Assembly: GCA_964643895.1 (NCBI GenBank) | Contig: CAZXUE010000004.1 | Span: 1-58,569, forward strand | Reading direction: 5' to 3' | From: UBA7683 sp964643895 | Lineage (GTDB): Bacteria > Patescibacteriota > Saccharimonadia > Saccharimonadales > UBA7683 | Length of the DNA stretch: 58,569 nt | Shown: piece after piece, positions 15,760 through 23,670 of the stretch | How positions within the stretch are numbered: position 1 is the stretch's first letter | Layout: every line of letters starts with the position of its first letter | Made by a program: the position numbers and the translations under genes | Notes under the pieces: model-generated | Seen by the model: the letters and a program-made list of their open reading frames with translations, nothing else | What the model was told of the DNA's origin: nothing | The model's database searches: none

Positions 15760-15814
15760 AAGGAGCAGCGCGGTGAAGCTGATTGATGTAATCAACCCCT
15801 TCGCGCTGCTCCTT
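15760..15814. repeat. Perfect inverted repeat at the right edge of the GC-rich island
   Basis: Arms aaggagcagcgcg (15760-15772) and cgcgctgctcctt (15802-15814) are exact 13-bp complements. The interior can pair further (gaag with cttc; ttgat-gta-atcaa). It lies just upstream of the 15692 start on the minus strand and marks where GC content falls back. It could be a terminator-like leader hairpin or the boundary of the inserted segment. Confidence 0.7.
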
Positions 15815-15954
15815 CAGTACGAGAGCCTAGATATGAACATAGAAACCAGTTGCGTTAGTGTGTTCGAGTGCATCTTATAGTAACTATAAGCGCACAAAGT
15901 AAACGGTCTGCTGCAACTCAAGTGTTCAAGCCATATGGCCGAACTACCTCAGGA

Positions 15955-16035
15955 GCAGAGTAGTGCTTAGCGGCGAATTACCCTTTGGTTCGTTTGCGGC
16001 GGATCAAAAGTTAATTCAGCTAAACACAACTCTGC
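15955..16035 (+). other. Long imperfect hairpin in a non-coding stretch, possible structured RNA
   Basis: The region 15693-16442 has no gene that I can support. Within it these segments pair in nested order: gcagagt (15955-15961) with actctgc (16029-16035), gtg (15963-15965) with cac (16025-16027), ttagc (15967-15971) with gctaa (16019-16023), and gaatta (15975-15980) with taattc (16012-16017). Two further small hairpins lie nearby (cttatagt-a-actataag near 15872; tacataac-aaaa-gttatgta at 16085-16104). No known RNA family is recognised. Confidence 0.4.
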
Positions 16036-16403
16036 CCCGAAGCCTTTGTTGCAACAGGTTTATACACTGTAATGATTTGACTAATACATAACAAAAGTTA
16101 TGTACCGTAGCTTGTTAATGTACCTCACATGACCACTTTATAGGCGATCTCGTTTTACCTATGAGTTACTTGAAAGACAGCAAAAACCATCAGATTATCT
16201 CTGATAGCCTGCACATCTCTTGTTATAAGTACTCATCGCTAATCCTTTGTCGGGTAGCTGGGAGTTCTCCACCTCACAGTTGCCGCAAAACGATGATGAA
16301 TACAGTTTATCACAAAACATTATTTATGTCAATACTTTATACCACAATTTTGTCAAGAATAAGCATTTATTCTTTAAGAATAAGCGTAATAACAGGAGTA
16401 GAT

Positions 16404-16432
16404 TTGCATTTTAGTAAAATTACTGCTTTAGT
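16404..16432 (+). promoter_or_regulatory. Putative promoter of the small membrane protein gene at 16443
   Basis: TTGCAT (16404-16409) and TTTAGT (16427-16432) with a 17-base spacer, ending 10 bases before the ATG. Confidence 0.45.
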
Positions 16433-16442
16433 TTCAGACAAT

Positions 16443-16934
16443 ATGGAACAAGAACCAGTAGCCCAACATTCCGAGAGCCGCCTCCGTCAATTCGGTTTTG
16501 GTGTGCTCGGTGCAATAGGTACATACTACGGTGCAAACGCAATGGTTAATAGCCTAATTATGCCATTTACCACCCCTGTAGCTGCCCCGATTGTCTTTGG
16601 AGTAGGTGCCGCCTTGGCGTATGGTGGATATCAAGCATTCAAGCATCGTGCCGAGATTGCTGCCGGAGTAGATAATGATCCAACACAAGAGGCCCGGATT
16701 ACTCGTGTCGGAAAGTACATGGGTGGTGCTACTCTCGCATTTGCAGGCTTAACAGCTGCTAACGTTGCGTTTTTACCTGGTGTAGGCGTAGCCGCAGGAG
16801 CCCTTCTCTGGTCTGGCGGTCTGGCTGCAGCCTGTGCAGGAACTTATAATATTGCCAAATCGTTTGATATTGAACCGGCAGAATCTCCTTATAATTTGAT
16901 CCATAGAATGCGATCAACCCTCTCCTCGACCTAG
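16443..16934 (+). CDS. Small membrane protein, unknown function
   Basis: A 163-residue protein with two hydrophobic blocks rich in Gly and Ala: residues about 14-60 (likely two helices) and 95-140 (likely two helices). A charged stretch (KHRAEIAAGVDNDPTQEARITRVGK) separates them. I chose ATG 16443, which starts MEQEPVAQHSE. The open frame continues upstream to 16161, but that part has low-complexity, basic, unusual content and overlaps the non-coding region. No family is recognised. It lies upstream of, and in the same direction as, the DUF5663-like and giant genes and may belong to the same functional group, though a promoter separates them. Confidence 0.65.
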   Translation: MEQEPVAQHSESRLRQFGFGVLGAIGTYYGANAMVNSLIMPFTTPVAAPIVFGVGAALAYGGYQAFKHRAEIAAGVDNDPTQEARITRVGKYMGGATLAFAGLTAANVAFLPGVGVAAGALLWSGGLAAACAGTYNIAKSFDIEPAESPYNLIHRMRSTLSST

Positions 16935-17058
16935 AAGGTACAGAACGTGCTAGAGGCCTGGCGCTGTTTCACAGTAGTACTTTTGCAGACGGCCCCCTAT
17001 TTTCTATATGTATATCAAAACCGACCTTTCCCTAAACTACAAAAAAGTGTCGTTATAC

Positions 17059-17087
17059 TTGACAAATTATAATATCTTTGCTATTAT
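17059..17087 (+). promoter_or_regulatory. Strong promoter for the DUF5663-like/giant protein operon
   Basis: TTGACA (17059-17064) matches the consensus exactly, TATTAT (17082-17087) is one base off, and the spacer is 17. The leader to ATG 17136 is about 40 bases. Confidence 0.85.
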
Positions 17088-17135
17088 AGACTATGTAAAC
17101 AACAAAAATATAAAAAATCAAAAAGGTAATACACC

Positions 17136-17441
17136 ATGGCATACAACGAAATCACCGTTTTCATCAACCAAATACTCGACCAGAAGGGAATGACTGGTAT
17201 TGAGAGTGATGTGAGAGAACAGCTTGTTGCTGATCTTGAAAAACGACTTCTTAATCAGATCAATCGAGCAATTGTTGAGGCTATCCCACAAGATAAATTA
17301 GCCGAGTTTGAAAAGCTGGCCCAAAATGCCGATGATGCTGCCGTGCAACAGTTTCTTGCCGATGCCGGTGTAGACACGCAAAAAATTGCCACAGCAACGA
17401 TGGTTCTGTTCAAAAATGCCTACATTGGGGCAAATCACTAG
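17136..17441 (+). CDS. Small helical protein, DUF5663-like
   Basis: A 101-residue soluble, helical, acidic protein without signal or membrane segment. The pattern of an N-terminal helix (ITVFINQILDQKG), a central REQLVADLEKRLLNQINRAI block and an LAEFEKL element resembles the DUF5663 domain seen in CPR bacteria; this is recollection of the family pattern and not a search. It is the first gene after a near-consensus promoter and ends 21 bases before the giant gene, so the two form an operon. A role as a partner or adaptor of the giant protein is only inferred from position. Confidence 0.75.
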   Translation: MAYNEITVFINQILDQKGMTGIESDVREQLVADLEKRLLNQINRAIVEAIPQDKLAEFEKLAQNADDAAVQQFLADAGVDTQKIATATMVLFKNAYIGANH

Positions 17442-17462
17442 AGGGTTAAAAGGTAAACTATC

Positions 17463-20400
17463 ATGAGTACCCCTACAACTCCACGCCCATCAGAACCCGT
17501 ACCAGTACGCCCTGAGCTTAATGTAGAAGCACTTACTGTTGCTCTCGTTGACCAATCAGAGGATGTCCGCGCATTTGCGCGTGATGCCGCAGACGCCAGA
17601 TTAACAGAGGAACTTAACAGTGAGGGCGGCCGCTTTCATCGGATAGTCAGAAACGTATGGAAAGGCAATATTGCCCGAGAATATTACCGTCAACAATACA
17701 TTCGCGAAGCCGAAGGTAGCATTTTACAAGATCAAACATTATACGCTAACCGTGAGGATGTGGATCAAAATGCGGCCACGCGTGCACGTACCACTACGAT
17801 CTTAAAGTTTGTCGGTGATTACGAGGATGCGATCCACACCGAAGCTGGTGAACAAAGAAGTGATGTTACTGAAGCGCAGGCAAACGGAGAAGACAGCGCC
17901 AACCTTGTCACCACTTCTATAAGAGGCCTCATCCGGGATTACGCAGAAGGTCGTTTAGATAACGATGCATTCGTCGAGGAAAGAAATCGCTTACTCAATG
18001 GCCTGCGCCAAACTGCTGGCGCCGAACAATTATTTGGCGATGGCCTCATGATGGCTGATAACATGCTTGAGGTAGCCCAGAACGTTCGGGCTGCACTTGC
18101 CCATGGCGAAGGCGTTGATGCCGTTATTGAGCAAATACGAGTTATAAGCGGAGAATCCCGATCTGGAGCCCGTACAGAGGCTCAGTACAACCGAGTGGAT
18201 AGGGTTATTGATCGCATTAACCGCACGCGCGCAGGCTCACTTCTTAATGAAGCAACAGTGGCTACGGCTGTAAGCGTGGTAGCCTCCTTGGCTCGTGTAG
18301 GTAGTACAAAGGCCGCGGGTGCCGCTTTAAAAACAGCCCTTCCTGGCGTTGGCGCATCTGTTATTGCAGGTCTTCGTGAAAGTAAGCAAGTAAAAGATGA
18401 GCGAAGACAGCATGCTCGTGAGATGGCAACAGGGCAAGATTACGATCGTGGTAATGCTCGTCGTCGTGACGCAATGCAGGAAACAATGTATGAAACAGTC
18501 AGTGCGCAAACGCTGATTGAGGATCTTGCTGTCCATACTGACCCAGATCAGCTCGTAGACGCTGATGCCGGACGATTCCAAGAGGCGCTTAACGCAGTTT
18601 TAGATGCCCAGAACCGCATTGAACTTTCTGATACCAGGGGTATTGACCTGATTGGGTTTAGCTCTATCGCTGAAGTTGAATCTGAACGATTAATACTCGA
18701 TATAGCACTAGCACGAGCAAAAGTTAATCTAGAGCACGCGCTTGCGGGAGCCGACGAAACTATTCAAAATGAAGTCGGCATTAACTTAGACGTTGACTTT
18801 AGCGACACACTAAACCAACTGGCTGAAGCTCGACGCGACTTCATTGAAACTGATATATCTGAAAAAGATGCGGCCTTTAACGCATTAAGACGCCGTGAAA
18901 TCGGTAGGTCTGCTGCCAAAGCAGCGCTGTTTGGCACATCCATAGGCCTTGTCACTCAAGAAATTATGGCCATGGCAAGTTCAAGCAGAAGTGGGCTTGT
19001 AGAACAGATATGGCATGCTAAAAATAACCCCGTTGATGGCCGTCATCACGACACGCTTCTTCATGGTATTTTTGGTGACCGCAGCGGTGGTACGGCAACT
19101 GAACACCATAACTTTACTGGTAAGACGACCGAACATTTGGTTGGTCAAGGAGACCGTACGCCTCTTACTACATCAGAAGAGCTTGGTCTGCATCATATCA
19201 GCGGCGGCAAATACGAGCTTCTTGATCCTGCTGGAAACAGGGCAGGAGTGTTCGAGGTTGGCCCTGACGGTGCCTTAACACCCGATTCAATCCATAAGTT
19301 ACAAGAGATGGGTCTTACTGTTAACGATCACTCAAAGACCATTACCGAACTTATACCTGTAACTAGACCGGGCGGTGTAGATGAGTTCCTGGACAGAAAT
19401 GGTGCTACAAGAGTAACGCGTGACCTTTGGTACGATAACAACACGCCTGCTCCTGTTTTTGACCGCAACGAACTTGGCTTGCAATGGGGCGGTGGTTCAG
19501 GAGTAGATGCTCATGGTAACTACCTGTTTAACGTGAGTTCGATGACGAGCGATGGTTCCTTCCACGGCAACCAGTCTGCGACATGGCAGCAGTTGGCCGG
19601 AGAGGGTAAATTAAAGATGGCCTTCTCGGTTTCTGGCAACACCCAGAATCAAGTGTTTGAGGTAACTATTGACGCTCACGGTAATGCGGTTATCCCTGCT
19701 GGAAGCCCTGCCGCACAGCTCTTTTCAGTACAAAACGGCCACGCTGTCTTTGAGGGTAAATACGCTGAAGTTGTACAAAGTATGGGCGTTGACCCGTCTG
19801 GTACGGAACACATCCGAGCACTTGCGACACATATCGGTCAAGATACGGCAGGCACAAAACCGTTCAACGTTACCGATCTTGTCCCTCATACCACCACAGA
19901 ACCTGCCTTTGAAATACTTGGTACAGGGTACGATACAACGCACGAGCTCTCAAGCTTCGTAGAAATGGCTCCAACCATACCTCTTTATGGTCGCCGAGCA
20001 CTTGAAGGTCTGATTCCTCGTGGAGAACCTATGCCTCCTGCGTATGGCGGTGAAGGATATGGTGATGTATACAGTCCTTCAGAACAGCGAAGACGCTGGG
20101 AAGATCGCAGGTCACCCCGGTTAAACAGAGACCCGCGGGCCATTCTGGATCCAAGGGAAGAACTAAACTGGTACTTTGATCGGCTCAGAGCAGAACGTGG
20201 TGCCGAATATGTGGCCGAGCTAGAGCGGAGAGTGACTGAAAACGAGAACTTAAGAAATGTTGACACAGAAACGCGGGCAATCATCAGTATTCCTGTAGCT
20301 GCGGCTCACGAGGCTGACAACATATACGACACCCTTTCTAGATATGCGCATCAGGATCCACAAGCATTGGAGGCAACGAGAATTCTCCTTAGCCTGAACT

Positions 20401-21632
20401 GGATTGAAGGTAGCGATCAGGATGCCGTGGATAGAACTATACGTGAAGTTGAGCGCGCAATGGCAGATTTCCCTCAGCTAAGAGTGAGTTACTTCACAGA
20501 AACTTGGTCACGTGAACTCGTGGCCGAACGTAACGGGGCAATCTATGGCGAAGTGATCGGATCTCTATATAATACCGCTGCTGCTGCTGCGAAAGTAGCG
20601 AATGATCGAGGTGATCGTGTTGATCCTGTGATAGTCACTAACGATGCTGACGCGAAGAGAGTTGGTGGTGACTATGTGGCTCGTGTTGTTGAGACTGCCC
20701 AAAACAGTCCACGCTCCGATGTGCTGCTTGGTAAGATCCATTGGGGTAGCGAGGTTTTTGCGAAATACCCAGGTTACGGTATTGTTTCGGCATTCTTCAT
20801 GACCTTAGAAGATAGAATTCGAAGTGATGGATCTAGTGTATCTCCAGCTTCATGGGGTCCGAATTCAGCATTCAGGATGTCGGCTTATGCGGCGGTTGGT
20901 GGTGTTGATACCCAAACGGGTGCTGGTGCGGATAGTGAATTGGGTCGCATGATTTTTGCCGCCCGATCTATTGATCCTGGTGCGGTTGCGGCTACTGGCT
21001 ACGGCGGGATGATCGACATGCGCGCAGCTGGGATACCGGAAGACACTACTGCAGTCATGAGGGGTGCATGGGTGGATAGCTCTCCTGAGCGACTGCTGGG
21101 ATGCTACATGAAAGGTATCCCTCTTACAAGTGCTTGGAATAACTTCAATAGCGGTGGATACACTCCAAGACCGGATCTTGCAAGTGGTGCAGCTGAAGAT
21201 ATTGAAGGTAACTTTGATACAGTTCGTTCAACAGTGGAAGAGCAGTTTAGCGGCATCTTATCTTCAGGTTGGTCTATTGCGGCTGATCCAAAAGTTATTG
21301 AGGCGGCGCTTGAAACCATCTTCCCCGTTAACGGTAGCGCGCCATTATGGACTATCCATAGAGGCGCTGGCGGGAAAACAAAGTTTAAGTTTACTGTAGC
21401 CGGTGAGGCCGTTTTACGAGAAACACTTAGGAGTTTTCATGATACCGTACAGGAAGGATTGGATGAGTTAGATAGAATATTTACTCGCCAAGAAGACTTG
21501 CCAACACAAGGGGCATTTGTAGATAAATCTGGCAAATGGCGACGGGCAAATGGCGAGTTTATGTCGAAGAAAGAACGTGAAGCCGTTGAAAAGAACTTAC
21601 TGAGAATGTTCGGTGGCCTCGCCATACGTTAA
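17463..21632 (+). CDS. Giant protein (1389 aa) with C-terminal GT-A-like glycosyltransferase domain
   Basis: A very large, mostly soluble protein. Residues 1-480 are helical and charged. One weak hydrophobic segment lies near 488-510 (AALFGTSIGLVTQEIMAMASS). A beta-rich Gly/Asn/His-containing region covers about 515-850, followed by a Pro/Arg linker (about 850-905). Residues about 940-1180 resemble a family 2 glycosyltransferase: IISIPVAAAHEADNIYDTLSRY, a DxD-like VIVTNDADAK near 1055, GPNSAFRMSAYAAVGGVD, then GADSELGRMIF near 1156 in the position of the usual GEDxxLxxR. A C-terminal region of 200 residues ends the protein. AAAGG precedes the ATG. The fold is inferred from motifs, and the acidic motifs are atypical (DAD, ADSE). 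It could glycosylate surface proteins or envelope polymers; no substrate can be named. Confidence 0.7.
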   Translation: MSTPTTPRPSEPVPVRPELNVEALTVALVDQSEDVRAFARDAADARLTEELNSEGGRFHRIVRNVWKGNIAREYYRQQYIREAEGSILQDQTLYANREDVDQNAATRARTTTILKFVGDYEDAIHTEAGEQRSDVTEAQANGEDSANLVTTSIRGLIRDYAEGRLDNDAFVEERNRLLNGLRQTAGAEQLFGDGLMMADNMLEVAQNVRAALAHGEGVDAVIEQIRVISGESRSGARTEAQYNRVDRVIDRINRTRAGSLLNEATVATAVSVVASLARVGSTKAAGAALKTALPGVGASVIAGLRESKQVKDERRQHAREMATGQDYDRGNARRRDAMQETMYETVSAQTLIEDLAVHTDPDQLVDADAGRFQEALNAVLDAQNRIELSDTRGIDLIGFSSIAEVESERLILDIALARAKVNLEHALAGADETIQNEVGINLDVDFSDTLNQLAEARRDFIETDISEKDAAFNALRRREIGRSAAKAALFGTSIGLVTQEIMAMASSSRSGLVEQIWHAKNNPVDGRHHDTLLHGIFGDRSGGTATEHHNFTGKTTEHLVGQGDRTPLTTSEELGLHHISGGKYELLDPAGNRAGVFEVGPDGALTPDSIHKLQEMGLTVNDHSKTITELIPVTRPGGVDEFLDRNGATRVTRDLWYDNNTPAPVFDRNELGLQWGGGSGVDAHGNYLFNVSSMTSDGSFHGNQSATWQQLAGEGKLKMAFSVSGNTQNQVFEVTIDAHGNAVIPAGSPAAQLFSVQNGHAVFEGKYAEVVQSMGVDPSGTEHIRALATHIGQDTAGTKPFNVTDLVPHTTTEPAFEILGTGYDTTHELSSFVEMAPTIPLYGRRALEGLIPRGEPMPPAYGGEGYGDVYSPSEQRRRWEDRRSPRLNRDPRAILDPREELNWYFDRLRAERGAEYVAELERRVTENENLRNVDTETRAIISIPVAAAHEADNIYDTLSRYAHQDPQALEATRILLSLNWIEGSDQDAVDRTIREVERAMADFPQLRVSYFTETWSRELVAERNGAIYGEVIGSLYNTAAAAAKVANDRGDRVDPVIVTNDADAKRVGGDYVARVVETAQNSPRSDVLLGKIHWGSEVFAKYPGYGIVSAFFMTLEDRIRSDGSSVSPASWGPNSAFRMSAYAAVGGVDTQTGAGADSELGRMIFAARSIDPGAVAATGYGGMIDMRAAGIPEDTTAVMRGAWVDSSPERLLGCYMKGIPLTSAWNNFNSGGYTPRPDLASGAAEDIEGNFDTVRSTVEEQFSGILSSGWSIAADPKVIEAALETIFPVNGSAPLWTIHRGAGGKTKFKFTVAGEAVLRETLRSFHDTVQEGLDELDRIFTRQEDLPTQGAFVDKSGKWRRANGEFMSKKEREAVEKNLLRMFGGLAIR

Positions 21633-21653
21633 GTGAGCGTGAAGCATACCATA

Positions 21654-21818
21654 CCCCAATCACGAAACTATCCATCTGTTACTGCGTCATCCTGAGCTTA
21701 TCGACCTGTCCAGCGTAGCTTTAGCGAAGGAGGAAAGATCCTGGTTGATCTTGTTAGATTATTTACTAAATCTCTCCACTTCGGTCGAGATGAAGGGAGT
21801 GGGGTTTCGTGATTGGGG
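21654..21818. mobile_element. MITE-like repeat element with 15-bp terminal inverted repeats
   Basis: Terminal arms ccccaatcacgaaac (21654-21668) and gtttcgtgattgggg (21804-21818) are exact complements. The interior carries pieces of the dispersed repeat family (TCATCCTGAGCTTATCG, then GTAGCTTTAGCGAAGGA, then CTCCACTTCGGTCGAGATGA). The element is about 165 bases, encodes nothing supportable (the minus ORF over it is repeat translation) and sits between the giant gene and mscL. No transposase is in the window, so any movement would need enzymes supplied from elsewhere. Confidence 0.6.
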
Positions 21819-21828
21819 TTACCATAAA

Positions 21829-21857
21829 TTGACAGTTTCTTACTTAAAATGTAGATT
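21829..21857 (+). promoter_or_regulatory. Promoter of mscL
   Basis: TTGACA (21829-21834) and TAGATT (21852-21857), 17-base spacer. It lies immediately right of the repeat element. Confidence 0.65.
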
Positions 21858-21883
21858 AATGGCAGTAACTTAAGGAGGTTGTT

Positions 21884-22210
21884 ATGAAAAAACATGCTAA
21901 GGGTTTTTTGGATTATGTTCGTGAACAGGGTGTAGTTGGGCTGGCGGTTGGTTTGGCTATTGGTACGGCGGCTGGCGAGGCGGTGAAATCTTTGGTGGAG
22001 AACTTTATTAACCCAATTGTTGGGTTTATTTTGGGCGGCACGGATTTGAGTAAATATAGCTGGACGGTTGTTAAAATTGGTGATGATCGAGTTTTAACCA
22101 TTGGTTGGGGTGCTATTTTGGGTGCAGTGATTACACTTTTGGCTACGGCATTTGTGATTTACCAGATTGTGCATCTTGCTAAACTTGATCGGGCTGATAA
22201 GAAGAAATAG
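21884..22210 (+). CDS. mscL: Large-conductance mechanosensitive channel MscL
   Basis: A pentameric membrane channel that releases solutes on osmotic down-shock. 108 residues, shorter than the usual 120-140 because the periplasmic loop is compact. TM1 carries VVGLAVGLAIGTAAGEAVKSLVENFINPIVG, which holds the typical gate pattern and the FINPIVG turn; TM2 is WGAILGAVITLLATAFVIYQIV; a short basic tail ends in DKKK. TAAGGAGG precedes the ATG. It has its own promoter at 21829 and a terminator at 22261. Confidence 0.92.
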   Translation: MKKHAKGFLDYVREQGVVGLAVGLAIGTAAGEAVKSLVENFINPIVGFILGGTDLSKYSWTVVKIGDDRVLTIGWGAILGAVITLLATAFVIYQIVHLAKLDRADKKK

Positions 22211-22260
22211 GTAGCAGCAAATATATTACAGATCTTAGTTCGTAGAGCTTAGAGTTGAAG

Positions 22261-22284
22261 ACTGGCGTTTGGGCGCCAGTTTTT
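22261..22284 (+). terminator. Rho-independent terminator after mscL
   Basis: actggcg (22261-22267) pairs with cgccagt (22274-22280), followed by TTTT. Confidence 0.85.
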
Positions 22285-22318
22285 GCATTGGTAGTAGTTT
22301 TTTTGCAGAAGTTCATAT

Positions 22319-22351
22319 AAGTATTGTATTTATGCATACTTTTGCTATACT
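22319..22351 (+). promoter_or_regulatory. Promoter and putative operator of the first toxin-antitoxin pair
   Basis: AAGTAT (22319-22324) and ATACTT (22336-22341) form an inverted repeat inside the promoter. The -10 box is TATACT (22346-22351), 6 bases before the ATG, so the mRNA is leaderless; the -35 may be TTGTAT (22324-22329, 16-base spacer). The inverted repeat fits autorepression by the antitoxin complex. Confidence 0.55.
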
Positions 22352-22357
22352 TTAGGT

Positions 22358-22666
22358 ATGAAAACGGCAACACTTTCAATTAAAACCGATCCTAAGGTCA
22401 AGGCGCAGGCTCAGAAGTTGGCAGCTGATCTTGGATTGCCCCTGGGCTCGTTGATTAACGGCCTCTTGAAGGAGGCGGTGAGAACACAAAGCGTTACTTT
22501 TAGCGCCCGCGTAGAGCAATTTCCGGCCGAGAAGATGACGCCGCAGATGGAGAAGATTATTGGCGAATTTGAGCGGGAGCGGCTGAGTGGAACACTGGAG
22601 ACAGTTTCTTATCAAGAATTTATGGAACATGCACAAAAGGGGTTTGAAGAGGATGGAGAACGCTAA
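22358..22666 (+). CDS. Antitoxin, RelB/DinJ family
   Basis: 102 residues. The N-terminal half fits a ribbon-helix-helix DNA-binding domain: TATLSIKTDPKVKAQAQ (beta strand then helix) and LGLPLGSLINGLLKEAV. The C-terminal half is charged and would wrap the toxin. It would neutralise the YafQ/RelE-like toxin encoded immediately downstream and repress their promoter. The stop overlaps the toxin start by 14 bases, typical for coupled pairs. Leaderless start, as described for the promoter. Confidence 0.85.
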   Translation: MKTATLSIKTDPKVKAQAQKLAADLGLPLGSLINGLLKEAVRTQSVTFSARVEQFPAEKMTPQMEKIIGEFERERLSGTLETVSYQEFMEHAQKGFEEDGER

Positions 22667-22940
22667 CGGGGGCAGGCGGCGGATAGAGTTTCGTAAAACA
22701 TTTCTGAAGCAATACGATAAGTTGCCCGAGAAGATCCGAAGGCAAACGATGCTACGTATTGCACTTTTTGCTCATGAAGATAGCGGCAAGCAGTTGCATG
22801 ATCACGCTTTGAGCGGTAAATATCACGGGTATCGTAGCATCAATATAACCGGGGATATCAGGGCGCTTTATTACGAAAAGGATGATGGCCGGATTGTTAT
22901 TTTTGCGTTTTTAGGCACCCATAGCCAGCTATACGGATAA
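22653..22940 (+). CDS. Toxin, RelE/YafQ family (type II toxin-antitoxin)
   Basis: A 95-residue ribosome-dependent mRNA interferase-type protein. The family pattern is clear: IEFRKTFLKQYDKLPEKIRRQ, LHDHALSGKYHGYRSINITGDIRALYYEKDDG and the final FLGTHSQLYG, with the catalytic-type His near the end. I chose ATG 22653, which overlaps the antitoxin by 14 bases; the track-length start at 22587 would lie deep inside the antitoxin gene. Ends at a terminator at 22964. The pair could act in stress arrest or in stabilising this region. Confidence 0.85.
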   Translation: MENANGGRRRIEFRKTFLKQYDKLPEKIRRQTMLRIALFAHEDSGKQLHDHALSGKYHGYRSINITGDIRALYYEKDDGRIVIFAFLGTHSQLYG

Positions 22941-22963
22941 CGTGCTCTGGATTTAGGGATTAG

Positions 22964-22990
22964 AAAACTGGCCTGCCTATGCCAGTTTTT
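22964..22990 (+). terminator. Rho-independent terminator after the toxin gene
   Basis: aaaactggc (22964-22972) pairs with gccagtttt (22981-22989), 8-base loop and a T-run. Confidence 0.85.
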
Positions 22991-23013
22991 GCATGGAGGC
23001 GTATACTGGAAAT

Positions 23014-23280
23014 ATGACGAAGAAGGTGCAGTATTGGTTTAAGGCAAAACGGTATGGATATGGTTGGAGCTACCCGCTGACATGGCAAGGTTGGCTTGCA
23101 TATGCGATTTGCCTCGCTGGATTTATTGGGCATACAACTCTTGCGGCTCGGTTTGTAGAGAGGAGCAACAGTCAAGGGGTTCTACTGTTTGGGACTTCGT
23201 GTACATGGTTAATTGCGGTGGTCTCCATCTGTTATAAAAAAGGCGAGCCAGCTCGTTGGCGATGGGGTCGCGATGATTAA
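23014..23280 (+). CDS. Small membrane protein, unknown function
   Basis: 88 residues with two likely membrane helices: WLAYAICLAGFIGHTTLAARF and VLLFGTSCTWLIAVVSICY. The N-terminus is basic and aromatic (KAKRYGYGWSYPLTWQGW). A TATACT box (23002-23007) ends 6 bases before ATG 23014, so the start is leaderless and preferred over 22993. Its stop overlaps the msrB start by 8 bases, so msrB is probably co-translated. Confidence 0.65.
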   Translation: MTKKVQYWFKAKRYGYGWSYPLTWQGWLAYAICLAGFIGHTTLAARFVERSNSQGVLLFGTSCTWLIAVVSICYKKGEPARWRWGRDD

Positions 23281-23668
23281 GAAAACCGATAATGAATGGC
23301 GAGATCAGTTGACGGAGGAGCAGTATAGGGTTTTGCGTAAAAAGGGGACGGAGATGCCATTTTCTGGCGAGTTTGTGCAGCCGCGGGAATCGGGAGAATA
23401 TTACTGCACAGCCTGCGGGGCGCATCTGTTTCGTGCCAAGCAGCAGCATCTTTCTGAAATGCCTGGATTGGTGGGTTGGCCGAGTTTTGAGGCTGCGGCT
23501 GAGGATGGTGCGGTTGAGCTGAGGCCAGATGCCTCAAATGGGATGGTACGAACTGAGGTGGTCTGCGCAAACTGTGGCTCGCACCTCGGGCATTTGTTTG
23601 ATGATCCTATGACGCCAACTGGTAAACATTATTGTATTAACTCGGTTTGTTTAACACACAAGGAGTAA
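23273..23668 (+). CDS. msrB: Peptide methionine-R-sulfoxide reductase MsrB
   Basis: Repairs methionine-R-sulfoxide in proteins. 131 residues. Zinc cysteines are CTAC and CANC, the core motif is RTEVVCANCGSHLGHLFDD, and the catalytic cysteine is in HYCINS. The resolving cysteine usual in SGCGWPSF is absent here (LVGWPSF), so recycling may use another thiol, as in many one-cysteine MsrB enzymes. I chose ATG 23273, which overlaps the upstream small gene; the start at 23213 would lie fully inside it. gdhA follows 2 bases after the stop. Confidence 0.92.
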   Translation: MIKKTDNEWRDQLTEEQYRVLRKKGTEMPFSGEFVQPRESGEYYCTACGAHLFRAKQQHLSEMPGLVGWPSFEAAAEDGAVELRPDASNGMVRTEVVCANCGSHLGHLFDDPMTPTGKHYCINSVCLTHKE

Positions 23669-23670
23669 CT

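Noticed and set aside
15955..16035. Integron attC site
   Set aside because: Size and shape are suggestive, but the core sites are not at the ends and there is no integrase in the window.
16161..16442. N-terminal extension of the 16443 membrane protein
   Set aside because: The extension is AT-rich, has no ribosome-binding site and overlaps a promoter-like region. The composition changes at ATG 16443.
21698..21895. Minus ORF over the MITE-like element
   Set aside because: It is a translation of repeat sequence (SSRPKWRDLV type) known as a false gene in many genomes.
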